A DNA stretch of 8,779 nucleotides from an uncultured Robinsoniella sp. (GTDB lineage Bacteria > Bacillota > Clostridia > Lachnospirales > Lachnospiraceae): NCBI GenBank assembly GCA_900539655.1, contig UQCR01000180.1, positions 1 to 8,779 of the forward strand. Direction: 5' to 3'. Shown piece after piece: positions 1 to 6,348 of the stretch. Each line of letters begins with the position of its first letter. Position 1 is the stretch's first letter. Made by a program: the position numbers and the translations under genes. The notes beneath the pieces were generated by a model. That model was not told the origin of the DNA, made no database searches, and saw only the letters and a list, made by a program, of their open reading frames with translations.

Positions 1-171
1 TGTTACACCGTTAGCTCCGGTATTTCCCGTGGCTCCCGTTGGGCCGGTTGGACCTGCTGTCCCAGGCGTTCCGGTTGCACCGGTGGCTCCTGTAGGGCCT
101 GTTGCTCCTGTTGCTCCTGTCGCTCCCGTCGGACCTGTTGGACCCGTGGGGCCCGTAATCCCGCTGGATCC
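1..171 (-). repeat. Collagen triplet-coding tandem repeat (9-bp GGN-NNN-ACN units)
   Basis: This stretch encodes 19 consecutive Gly-X-Y triplets, mostly GPT and GAT, and continues past the left edge. The DNA is GC-rich compared with the surrounding AT-rich sequence because of the Gly, Pro, Ala and Thr codons. Synonymous codons vary (GGA, GGT, GGC, GGG; ACA, ACG, ACC), so the array is not a fresh duplication. Such tracts often vary in length between strains. Confidence 0.9.
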
Positions 172-297
172 CGTGCAGCAACAGTGAGGTTTACAGGTTA
201 ACCTGATCGTTTCACATGCCTCCATATCCTTATTAGGCTGTTCATTGCTGCCATCATTATTGTGGCAGCCATAATGGCTTCCGTAATCATTCGACAT
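1..297 (-). CDS. Collagen-like Gly-X-Thr repeat protein, partial (C-terminus beyond left edge)
   Basis: The first 99 codons of this gene are in the window and it stays open to the edge. Residues 1-42 are a hydrophilic leader with no signal peptide and six cysteines (C11, C28, C35 and C39-C41). From residue 43 there are 19 uninterrupted Gly-X-Y triplets, nearly all with Thr in the third place (GPT, GAT, GIT, GNT). Such GXT tracts form collagen-like triple helices, and in BclA-type spore-surface proteins of Bacillus and Clostridioides the threonines carry O-linked sugars. The ATG has a clear GGAGGA ribosome binding site. The gene lies 29 bp downstream of a glycosyltransferase on the same strand, so the two are probably co-transcribed and this protein is the likely substrate. 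A spore or exosporium location is inference. No C-terminal domain is visible because the gene is cut off. Confidence 0.9.
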   Translation of the reverse strand, partial: MSNDYGSHYGCHNNDGSNEQPNKDMEACETIRLTCKPHCCCTGSSGITGPTGPTGPTGATGATGATGPTGATGATGTPGTAGPTGPTGATGNTGANGVT

Positions 298-305
298 TTT
301 GTTCT

Positions 306-311
306 TCCTCC
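306..311 (-). promoter_or_regulatory. Ribosome binding site of the collagen-like gene
   Basis: GGAGGA on the minus strand lies 8 nt upstream of the ATG at 297. It fixes the start of the collagen-like reading frame and supports translation of this gene from a transcript coming from the upstream glycosyltransferase. Confidence 0.8.
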
Positions 312-326
312 ACTCTGATATTAATT

Positions 327-1391
327 TTATTTTGCAAAAAACTCTTTGTTACTTAAATAAGAGGGATGATTCGGCCTTACTTTTCCAGCAGATTCATTAT
401 ACATCACCGCATTTTCATAATCGCCAAGCGCGTAAAAGCATACACACAGCTGAATAAACGGGATAAAATCATAACAATCTGTTTGTACAAATGTACCTTT
501 ATCATCAACCCTCTTGCAAGACAATGCCAGCTTATACCAGTAAACTGCCAGCTGATATTGCTTTAAATCCAGAAAATGCTTCCCAATATCGCAGCATACT
601 TCCGCCCTTGGCTCATCATATTCAAAACTTCTGAAATAACAAGACAGTGCTTCTTCCGGCCGTTCCAGTCTATAATCACAATATCCCATAAACTGGCAGG
701 CCGATATATTATTTTCAATCCATCCCTGCTTCCCATCCAGAAACTCTTTGAATTGTCTATAAGACTCTTCATATTTTCCATGGTAATAGAGTTCTCTCGC
801 ATAGTAAAATTGTTCCCTAGGTACTAAAGCCACGCCATTATTAACCATATTTTGAAAAATCCTCAGATTTCTCATAGGGTCTGCTACTTTCAATTTTCTG
901 TGTGAAACTGCAATATCACTATATTCAATCTTTCCTGATGGAGATATAGCCTCATGAATAGCACCTTTCCATTGAAAAGAATCACTACGGCGCAGCAGCC
1001 TTTCTCTGTAGTAGGTAAAGATTGGATTTCCATCCTCATCAAAAGCAGTATTATATTTCATCATCACAACAGAAACATCCGGATTCAGATTTTTCTTCAA
1101 TTCCAAAAACTTATCCTGATCATCCGCCAGCAGTACATCGTCTGCATCCAGCCACATACAATAATCGCATGAAGCTTTTGAAAAAGAATAATTTCTGGCT
1201 TTTGAAAAATCATCGCACCATTCAAAATCATACACCTGCTCCGTAAATTTTTTTGCAATCTCTTTTGTATCATCTGTGGAACCGGTATCTACGATGATGA
1301 GTTCATCTGCAATTCCTCTTACTGTAGATAAGCACCTTTCCAGAACAGATTCTTCGTTTTTAACAATCATACATATACTTATTGTGACCAT
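327..1391 (-). CDS. Family 2 glycosyltransferase with C-terminal TPR-like repeats
   Basis: A 354-residue cytoplasmic GT-A fold glycosyltransferase that would transfer a sugar from a nucleotide donor. Residues 2-90 carry the GT2 hallmarks: the opening strand TISICMIVKNEE, the nucleotide-binding VDTGSTDDT (34-42) and the metal-binding DADD (82-85). Residues 127-150 (YYRERLLRR, then WKGAIHE) are typical of the SunS/WaaE-like branch. Residues about 194-345 are helical, with aromatic spacing like tetratricopeptide repeats, which often hold a protein acceptor. I chose the ATG at 1391 because it is 8 nt from GGAGG (1400-1404). The ATG at 1397 (two residues longer) is only 2 nt from it. The collagen-like gene follows 29 bp downstream. 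In C. difficile a GT2 enzyme (SgtA) is encoded with BclA3 and glycosylates it, so the same partnership is likely here by analogy. The sugar and site are not predictable. Confidence 0.9.
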   Translation of the reverse strand: MVTISICMIVKNEESVLERCLSTVRGIADELIIVDTGSTDDTKEIAKKFTEQVYDFEWCDDFSKARNYSFSKASCDYCMWLDADDVLLADDQDKFLELKKNLNPDVSVVMMKYNTAFDEDGNPIFTYYRERLLRRSDSFQWKGAIHEAISPSGKIEYSDIAVSHRKLKVADPMRNLRIFQNMVNNGVALVPREQFYYARELYYHGKYEESYRQFKEFLDGKQGWIENNISACQFMGYCDYRLERPEEALSCYFRSFEYDEPRAEVCCDIGKHFLDLKQYQLAVYWYKLALSCKRVDDKGTFVQTDCYDFIPFIQLCVCFYALGDYENAVMYNESAGKVRPNHPSYLSNKEFFAK

Positions 1392-1399
1392 CTGCATTT

Positions 1400-1404
1400 C
1401 CTCC
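1400..1404 (-). promoter_or_regulatory. Ribosome binding site deciding the glycosyltransferase start
   Basis: GGAGG on the minus strand is 8 nt from the ATG at 1391 but only 2 nt from the ATG at 1397. The shorter protein is therefore preferred. I found no convincing promoter, vegetative or sporulation type, between here and the DUF4304 gene. Confidence 0.7.
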
Positions 1405-1657
1405 TTTTTTAAAATATGCTTCTACCCCTAAAGAAGGAACAAAATGATCATGTCAAAAAAACTACAATTTAATACAATTTTCAACAAAAATCCAGAATTC
1501 TATTGTATAATACAGAATATGTGCTGTTTTATAACCTTGTTTCTCCATATCACAGAACATTTTTTGCATGCTCTTGGTTCTTCACAGCCAGATGAAATTG
1601 AAATCATCATTAGAAAAGGGAGGGAGTCACATTCATATTTCAAAATCTGCCGGCTTT

Positions 1658-2275
1658 ATGGACAGCAAAGATGATCCAATCGCCTATCATGACTTAAATC
1701 AAAAAATAAAAGTTTTAATCAGAAATATCTTTGAAGAGGTATTCAAACCTATGGGTTTCAGACAGAATGGACAAAATTTCAGACTATATCAGGATAATGG
1801 TTTATGTAAAATTGTGAATGTCCAAAAATACAGATACAACCATAATAAAAACTGTAGTCTGACTGTGAATATAGGATTGTATTTTGAAAAAGATACGGTT
1901 ATCCAAAATAGAAATTTTTATGTATCCGACTGTCAGATCAGAATGCGGCCATCTCATGAATACTATGGTGAAGAGAAATGGTGGTCTGTAAATGATGATC
2001 GCAGCCTTGAGAAGTTCGCAAAAGAAGTCCGTTATTATATTGAAAATGCAGCTCTTCCATGGCTGAATCAATTTGGTTGCAGAGAAGATTTAATTGCAGA
2101 AATGTTAGACAGAAACTCTATGAAAAAATATAGTTATAATCTGCTAAATTACGAAAATGCCTGTTTGTTAGCTTCGTGCGGTTATGGTTCACAGCTGATG
2201 CAGCTTCTGGAGACTCAGGGAAATGATTATATTTTGGAATTGGAAGAACTGATCCGGCAAAATAAACATACATGA
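1658..2275 (+). CDS. DUF4304-type protein of unknown function
   Basis: A soluble protein of 205 residues from the ATG at 1658. The N-terminal part reads as a helix (NQKIKVLIRNIFEEVFKPMGF), then NGQNFRLYQDNGLCKIVNVQKYRYN and a beta-rich SLTVNIGLYF. This pattern matches DUF4304, a family with no established function. The C-terminal part contains a WW motif (EEKWWSVND) and ends in charged helices. No signal peptide or membrane segment is seen. The start is uncertain. The frame is open back to an ATG at 1568, with another at 1592, but none of the three ATGs has a well-placed ribosome binding site. The strong GGGAGGGAG at 1618-1626 is followed at normal distance only by in-frame ATT codons (1631, 1637). 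The gene stands alone, diverging from the glycosyltransferase. Confidence 0.75.
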   Translation: MDSKDDPIAYHDLNQKIKVLIRNIFEEVFKPMGFRQNGQNFRLYQDNGLCKIVNVQKYRYNHNKNCSLTVNIGLYFEKDTVIQNRNFYVSDCQIRMRPSHEYYGEEKWWSVNDDRSLEKFAKEVRYYIENAALPWLNQFGCREDLIAEMLDRNSMKKYSYNLLNYENACLLASCGYGSQLMQLLETQGNDYILELEELIRQNKHT

Positions 2276-2341
2276 CAGACAAAGATCCGGATACAAGTGC
2301 CGGCAACCTCTGCCAAATACTTATGCAAAGGATAAAAACTA

Positions 2342-2370
2342 CAGACATTAAAATAGAAGTATGCTATACT
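2342..2370 (+). promoter_or_regulatory. Sigma-A-like promoter with extended -10, upstream of a possible short RNA
   Basis: The -35 element CAGACA (4 of 6 to TTGACA) is followed by a 17-bp spacer and then TGCTATACT, an extended -10 (TGn plus TATACT). Transcription would start near 2377. No open frame with a ribosome binding site follows before the hairpin at 2449-2481, so the product would be a short untranslated RNA or a spurious transcript. Confidence 0.45.
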
Positions 2371-2448
2371 TTCTTGCTGTTAAATCTAATTGCGGTGCAC
2401 TGCTGAGCTATCCCGCATTCCTTGCATAATAATGATTCATATATGTAC

Positions 2449-2481
2449 GCTGCCCTGCTGATATTCTATCAGCAGGGCAGC
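2449..2481 (+). terminator. Strong hairpin, probable terminator
   Basis: A perfect inverted repeat has 15-bp arms (GCTGCCCTGCTGATA and its complement) around a 3-nt TTC loop. On the plus strand ATTTTAT follows, a modest T-run. On the minus strand the tail is not T-rich, so the plus orientation is favoured. It lies 173 bp beyond the DUF4304 stop and could end that transcript, the short RNA suggested from 2377, or both. It could also block read-through from the minus-strand ABC operon. Confidence 0.6.
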
Positions 2482-2582
2482 ATTTTATCACCTATATAAT
2501 CATTTACAAGCAAATTTTCCAGGAAGCAGGGCATACAGATGGCAGAAATAAATATATCAAACAGCCCTGACTGTATGATTCA

Positions 2583-4298
2583 CTAAGAACTCGTATAAGA
2601 TGCCACATCATCATTGCGTATAATCCTTTTTATGCCCGCCTGAAAACTGCCCTGTACCAGCATATAAACAAGATTAAGCATTACAAAAATACCCGCCAGA
2701 ATAAATCCATCTGTCTGAAAAGGGATGTAATCCCCAATCTGCAAAGAGAGGATACGAAGGATAGAGCGTACTAACAAAATTCCCGGAATCAAAGTCAGAA
2801 AAAAGAAAAGCCTCATCATTGGACCGTAAATATTAATCAGCATTTTCCGTATCTCTTTTACTTTATACCCCATCAGGTGAAGAATCAGGATATCTCTGGT
2901 ACTGTCCTGAAAATTCATATAAAGGGCAAGAAACAGTAAGATACATCCCACTACACATCCCAGCACTTCATTGATAACCGCACTGCTTTTATTAGAAACA
3001 GCATCCCGTTCCAGTTTATCTATCCGCTGTGCTTTTGTGGTCACTTCACCTCCTAGGTCCAGATCCTTCATACTCCATACGCCGTTGCAGTAATCAGAAG
3101 GAAGCGACAACCGTTGTGCCAATTCCTGTTTGGAAATATAAATTGAATTTAACGCGGCATTATAAGCGATACCCGATATAACCAACTCATAATCCTTATG
3201 GTTCAGGGACATTACAATCCTGTCTCCTTCCTGAAACCCATACAGATCATTTAAGGCAGCTCCAATCACTATCTCATTTTCCCCCGGAATCAAAAGTGGT
3301 TTTCCCTCCAGATCAACTAATTCAAACAGCTCTTTCCCATCTTCTATTCCATATACTTTCTGATTTACCTTTTCCCCACCCTTCTCTATTACACCATCAG
3401 CAGATAAATAGGGCAGGCTTTCCCGTTCTATGGCTGTGAATGGGACTGGCTCATGAAAATGTGTATCGTATAGATAATGGTATCCCTTCATCTGGGAATC
3501 AAAGATTTTCTGGCTGCTCAAATTCAAGGAATACCCCAGAATAAACATTACTGAAAAACACATAACGGAAATAATGATTAAAATAATAGCTACCGGTTTG
3601 CGAAGTGCCAGACGGAGCGCGCTTCGGTTTTTTGTTGGAACTACTGCTACAATTTTATTTGCAATACGCAATCCCATGGTATACCTTGATTCCTGTGCTA
3701 CACCGGAAAGCAGCAAACCGCTTTCCTTCCTTCGTATATAAAAATAGTTACAAAAGGTAAGAAACAAAAATACTCCTAATGGAAACAGAAGCCCCACCAA
3801 TATACTTTTAATATCCAGTGCCTTGATTAACCCCGTTTGCAGATATGTCTTTTCACTGGCATTTATCAGTATATCAGATGCAAAATATCCACCACCGATT
3901 CCGGTGAAACCTCCGATTGTTGTAATCCCAGCTGTATAAACCAGAAATATCCCCCGTATTTCCCGGTCTTTATATCCAAGGGCTTTTACACATCCAATCT
4001 GTTTCTTCCCCAGTTTAAAAAAACGATAGTAAAACATGCTGAATACAAATCCTGTCATACATGTAAATACCAATAATACATTTCCAGCAAGAATCGTGTT
4101 GGAATTAAGTCCATTACGATATAATAGCTGATCTTCACTCAGTGAAGCAAGTGCATTTAGAATTCTCATATTTCCATCTACGGAAAAATGCACAAAAAAG
4201 TACATAAATGATGTGCTGAATGTCAAAACAAGTAATAAAGCCGTATATATTTTGTTTTTAAATAATTCCCGGAAAAGCTGTTTATAAATTAATCTCAT
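2583..4298 (-). CDS. ABC transporter permease, FtsX/MacB type
   Basis: A membrane permease of 571 residues from the ATG at 4298. Eight membrane segments are visible at about 17-38, 68-91, 115-140, 165-187, 236-258, 442-463, 491-513 and 530-553. A large extracytoplasmic domain spans about 262-438. The FtsX motif that couples to the ATPase occurs twice: KKQIGCVKALGYKDREI near 98-114 and RDILILHLMGYKVKEIRK near 468-485. Such permeases with their ATPase move or extract lipids, peptides or lipoproteins, or confer antimicrobial-peptide resistance. The substrate here is unknown. The chosen ATG overlaps the ATPase stop as ATGA, the usual sign of translational coupling, and GGGGAAG lies just upstream. 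An in-frame ATG at 4310 would add four residues. It is the last gene of the LytTR operon. Confidence 0.9.
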   Translation of the reverse strand: MRLIYKQLFRELFKNKIYTALLLVLTFSTSFMYFFVHFSVDGNMRILNALASLSEDQLLYRNGLNSNTILAGNVLLVFTCMTGFVFSMFYYRFFKLGKKQIGCVKALGYKDREIRGIFLVYTAGITTIGGFTGIGGGYFASDILINASEKTYLQTGLIKALDIKSILVGLLFPLGVFLFLTFCNYFYIRRKESGLLLSGVAQESRYTMGLRIANKIVAVVPTKNRSALRLALRKPVAIILIIISVMCFSVMFILGYSLNLSSQKIFDSQMKGYHYLYDTHFHEPVPFTAIERESLPYLSADGVIEKGGEKVNQKVYGIEDGKELFELVDLEGKPLLIPGENEIVIGAALNDLYGFQEGDRIVMSLNHKDYELVISGIAYNAALNSIYISKQELAQRLSLPSDYCNGVWSMKDLDLGGEVTTKAQRIDKLERDAVSNKSSAVINEVLGCVVGCILLFLALYMNFQDSTRDILILHLMGYKVKEIRKMLINIYGPMMRLFFFLTLIPGILLVRSILRILSLQIGDYIPFQTDGFILAGIFVMLNLVYMLVQGSFQAGIKRIIRNDDVASYTSS

Positions 4299-4996
4299 AT
4301 GCTTCCCCATATCATTTCTTCTGGCCTGATGGGATTTTCCTGTTGCAGATCCTGAAATATCCGGCCATCTTTTATGGTTATGACACGGTCAGCCGTTTCG
4401 GCTATCTGCAAATTATGGGTAACAAATAGTACCGTTATTCCAAATGCTTTCTGCAGGCTGTGCAAAAGGGATACTACTTTTTTACTATTGGCTTCATCCA
4501 GTGATCCGGTTGCTTCATCACAAAAAAGAATATCCGGTTTTTTTATAACAGCCCTGGCAATGGCAACACGCTGCTGCTGCCCGCCAGATAAGTGTGCCGG
4601 AAATTTATCCAGCAGATTATCAATTTCTAAAATTTTAGTCAATTGGAGAAAGTCCAATGCGTCACATTTTTTATTAATCCCAACTTCGATATTTTCCCGG
4701 ACATTCAAGTTATTCAGCAGCAGATAATTTTGAAAAATATTCCCAGTGCACGACCGCTTCCATTCGGCGAGCGCTTCTTCTGATAGATCTGCGATGTCTC
4801 TTCCTCTGTGGGATACCACTCCCGAGGTGGGTTTTAGCAGCCCTGAAAGTATGTTCAGCAGGGTAGATTTCCCGGATCCGCTCGGTCCAAGTAAAACGCT
4901 AAAAGTGTTCTCTGCTATTTCCAATGAGATATCTTTTATTACCTTTTCCTTAGCAAATGTTTTCGTAATACCGTCAGCTTTCAATATGGATGTCAT
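4295..4996 (-). CDS. ABC transporter ATP-binding protein (MacB/LolD type)
   Basis: A complete 233-residue nucleotide-binding subunit that powers the permease encoded next to it. Walker A is GPSGSGKS (37-44), the Q-loop is Q89 in NIFQN, the signature is LSGGQQQR (136-143), Walker B is ILFCDE (156-161), the D-loop GSLDE follows and the H-loop is H194 in VTHN. All catalytic residues are present, so it should hydrolyse ATP. I start it at the ATG at 4996 because this gives the usual family length and an N-terminus of the usual kind. The frame is open 36 more codons to a GTG at 5104, but that extension has no ribosome binding site and does not look like the family. An AGAGGCAGG lies about 12 nt upstream of the chosen ATG, a rather long spacing. 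The stop overlaps the permease start. Confidence 0.9.
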   Translation of the reverse strand: MTSILKADGITKTFAKEKVIKDISLEIAENTFSVLLGPSGSGKSTLLNILSGLLKPTSGVVSHRGRDIADLSEEALAEWKRSCTGNIFQNYLLLNNLNVRENIEVGINKKCDALDFLQLTKILEIDNLLDKFPAHLSGGQQQRVAIARAVIKKPDILFCDEATGSLDEANSKKVVSLLHSLQKAFGITVLFVTHNLQIAETADRVITIKDGRIFQDLQQENPIRPEEMIWGSI

Positions 4997-5119
4997 ATGG
5001 ATGTTATACCTGCCTCTTTCTGTTTGGAAAACTTCTATGTTATATGTACTTTTAAATTTATCTATCTTAATTGAATTTATTTTAGTTACATCTCTATATT
5101 TCACATTTATAGTAAATAA

Positions 5120-5542
5120 TTACATATTGTTATTTTTCAAATCGTATTCTGACCTATCTTTTCGCAGCGTTAATTGATGATTAATATGTTCCACATCTGT
5201 GTGCATTCTGAATATTCCGATAAAACATCCGATCAAATATACTGCAATTCCCAAAACTATAAGCACCCAAAGTGGAGTACTGCTATACCAGCCAAAAAAA
5301 TGTCCTGATAAAATCAAAACAACCAGCACATATCCGATTTCCACTGCAATTTCTACCATGAAGTACTTGCTCTCAAATCGCTGTAATAATATGAGTCCCA
5401 GATGAATGATGATGTTTGCAAGCAAAGTCTGATATACGCTCATAATAAATAAAAAACGAGCATGATAGAGCGTTGCGACAATAGCCAGTAAAACCAGGGA
5501 AAGGCCCGTTGTTGCAAGACAATTTTTTACTATATTTTTCAT
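5120..5542 (-). CDS. DUF3021-like four-helix membrane protein, probable partner of the LytTR regulator
   Basis: A 140-residue integral membrane protein with four hydrophobic helices at about 9-27, 35-54, 62-84 and 90-111, and a charged cytoplasmic tail ending NHQLTLRKDRSEYDLKNNNM. Size, topology and position directly after a LytTR gene match the DUF3021-type proteins found beside LytTR regulators. In streptococcal LytTR regulatory systems (HdrRM, BrsRM) the membrane partner holds the regulator inactive. Here that role is inferred from context, not shown. The ATG lies 6 nt after the LytTR stop codon, and its AGGTG ribosome binding site overlaps that stop, so translation is coupled. A 123-bp gap separates it from the ATPase gene. 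Confidence 0.75.
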   Translation of the reverse strand: MKNIVKNCLATTGLSLVLLAIVATLYHARFLFIMSVYQTLLANIIIHLGLILLQRFESKYFMVEIAVEIGYVLVVLILSGHFFGWYSSTPLWVLIVLGIAVYLIGCFIGIFRMHTDVEHINHQLTLRKDRSEYDLKNNNM

Positions 5543-5548
5543 TTGCCA

Positions 5549-5989
5549 TCACCTCTCCTGTAATTTTTCCCGTATAGCTGCCATATATTTTCTGGTAATA
5601 TTGATCTTTTCTCCATTTGATAAGGTGGCTTCCATTCTACTGTTCAACAGTGGGCGAATTCCTGTCAGCACATTTAAATTGATAATACAGGCTTTGCTGA
5701 CCTGCACAAACCCTGCATCTCCCAGCTCTTCCTTCAATTGATACAAGCGCAGCTCCGAACGGTATACAGAGTCTCTGCAATATACGAAAGTTCTTTTATC
5801 CACACTTTCTATGTAAAAGATATCACCTGCATTTACCCATAATTCACTTGACTCCGATGTACATTTTACGGTTTTATCAACAGACTCTATGAATGTGGCA
5901 ATCCGCCTGACAGTCTGATTCCATCTGGCATATTTAATGAGAACCTCTATATCTTCCCTAGATAAATCTTCTTCTAATTTTATTTTCAT
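5549..5989 (-). CDS. LytTR-family DNA-binding transcriptional regulator
   Basis: A 146-residue regulator. Residues 1-42 form a short helical N-terminal part (EDLSREDIEVLIKYARWN) that is too small to be a response-regulator receiver domain. Residues about 45-144 are a LytTR DNA-binding domain, with GDIFYIESVDKRTFVYC, FVQVSKACIINLNVL and the C-terminal LSNGEKINITRKYM. LytTR domains bind pairs of short direct repeats. With no receiver domain, its activity is probably set by the membrane protein encoded 6 nt downstream rather than by a histidine kinase. The ATG has GGAGG 5 nt upstream (5995-5999) and a sigma-A-like promoter at 6097-6126. It likely controls its own operon and the ABC transporter at the end of it. 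Confidence 0.9.
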   Translation of the reverse strand: MKIKLEEDLSREDIEVLIKYARWNQTVRRIATFIESVDKTVKCTSESSELWVNAGDIFYIESVDKRTFVYCRDSVYRSELRLYQLKEELGDAGFVQVSKACIINLNVLTGIRPLLNSRMEATLSNGEKINITRKYMAAIREKLQER

Positions 5990-6096
5990 ATATTCCTCCA
6001 GTATACGGTATTATCAGCCTTTGGCAATAGCTCTGGTACTAAAGTGCAGATTTGGAACACCAACATGCAGAGAGCTTTGGCTGGTATGATAAAAAT

Positions 6097-6126
6097 ATAG
6101 TAGGTCTGTGGAGGGGTATTTGTCAA
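6097..6126 (-). promoter_or_regulatory. Sigma-A-like promoter of the LytTR-ABC operon
   Basis: On the minus strand, TTGACA (6121-6126, perfect -35), an 18-bp spacer and TACTAT (6097-6102). The predicted start is near 6090, leaving a leader of about 100 nt before the LytTR ATG. Two TGTCC words 15 bp apart on the plus strand (6146-6150 and 6161-6165; GGACA on the minus) lie just upstream of the -35 and could be activator contacts. Confidence 0.5.
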
Positions 6127-6204
6127 TATAAAAAGCGATATGGAATGTCCTGTTTTCACTTGTCCATTTCCGCGCAGCGGCATCATTAAATGTTATCAGT
6201 TTAT

Positions 6205-6220
6205 TCATACTATCATATTT
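6205..6220. repeat. Left copy of a 16-bp direct repeat TCATACTATCATATTT
   Basis: This 16-mer recurs exactly at 8483-8498 in the same orientation. The bases on one side also match: AGTTTAT precedes this copy and AGTTTA precedes the other, so the match is about 22 of 23 with one single-base gap. The two copies enclose fabV and the recombinase-like gene. It could be a shared promoter or operator element, or a recombination end. Confidence 0.6.
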
Positions 6221-6276
6221 ATCAATATTTTATTTCTATATTTGCAATTCCTTGAGAAACCACTTGCAAATATGTA

Positions 6277-6305
6277 TTGGCATTTCACCTAGAATATGGT
6301 AGAAT
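6277..6305 (+). promoter_or_regulatory. fabV promoter, sigma-A type with extended -10
   Basis: TTGGCA (6277-6282), a 17-bp spacer ending in ATATGG, then TAGAAT (6300-6305). The TGG directly before the -10 makes it an extended -10. Transcription should start near 6312, inside the palindrome at 6310-6322. The ribosome binding site AGGAGG follows at 6335-6340. Confidence 0.65.
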
Positions 6306-6309
6306 TTGT

Positions 6310-6322
6310 TTTGATATTCAAA
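6310..6322. promoter_or_regulatory. FabT-like operator palindrome TTTGATATTCAAA
   Basis: A perfect inverted repeat TTTGA-TAT-TCAAA overlaps the predicted fabV transcription start. Its form matches the TTTGA-N3-TCAAA operator of the MarR-family fatty-acid repressor FabT known from streptococci and lactococci. Binding here would block fabV transcription. A copy with one base changed lies at 8442-8454 before the recombinase-like gene. No fabT gene is in the window. Confidence 0.5.
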
Positions 6323-6334
6323 GTATCTATTATA

Positions 6335-6340
6335 AGGAGG
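6335..6340 (+). promoter_or_regulatory. Ribosome binding site that fixes the fabV TTG start
   Basis: AGGAGG is 8 nt from the TTG at 6349. The upstream in-frame ATG at 6277 lies inside the promoter -35 element and has no ribosome binding site, so the 24 extra codons are not translated. Confidence 0.8.
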
Positions 6341-6348
6341 GAACTGAA

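Larger units (their letters stand above)
2276..2582. other. Intergenic region between convergent genes, with promoter and hairpin
   Basis: No coding sequence is supported in these 307 bp. The stretch holds an extended -10 promoter at 2342-2370 (plus strand) and a strong perfect hairpin at 2449-2481. Between the hairpin and the permease stop, CATACAG (2532-2538) has an inverted copy CTGTATG (2571-2577), and CAGGGC (2527-2532) has an inverted copy further in. These two pairings exclude each other, and neither is followed by a T-run that would make a convincing terminator for the ABC operon. Confidence 0.6.

Noticed and set aside
1453..1511. TATAAT at 1506-1511 (plus) and TTGACA near 1453 (minus) as promoters for the divergent genes
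   Set aside because: Neither has a matching partner element at 16-18 bp, and such words are expected by chance in this AT-rich gap.
1444..1674. A 76-codon plus-strand frame overlapping the start of the DUF4304 gene
   Set aside because: No ribosome binding site, no recognisable domain, and it runs in a different frame from the DUF4304 protein, whose sequence is the family-like one.
2527..2577. Inverted words CATACAG/CTGTATG and CAGGGC/GCCCTG after the permease stop as a terminator
   Set aside because: The two pairings exclude each other, the loops are long, and no T-run follows on the minus strand.
4997..5104. 36-codon N-terminal extension of the ABC ATPase from a GTG at 5104
   Set aside because: No ribosome binding site and no similarity to ABC ATPase N-termini. 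The ATG at 4996 gives the normal length.
6191..6204. A plus-strand TCAGTTTAT (6196-6204) resembling a LytTR half-site, near a second GTT word
   Set aside because: The single half-site has no partner at the usual spacing, and the neighbouring GTT word does not fit the consensus.
6014..6208. A 64-codon minus-strand frame just upstream of the LytTR gene, starting MNKLITFNDAAARKW
   Set aside because: It has no ribosome binding site, matches no family I know, starts inside the 16-bp repeat, and contains the LytTR operon promoter at 6097-6126 within it. A small leader or vestigial gene is possible but not supported.
6277..6348. N-terminal extension of FabV from the upstream ATG at 6277
   Set aside because: The extension lies across the promoter and operator, has no ribosome binding site, and is absent from the FabV family. 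The TTG at 6349 has AGGAGG at 8 nt.
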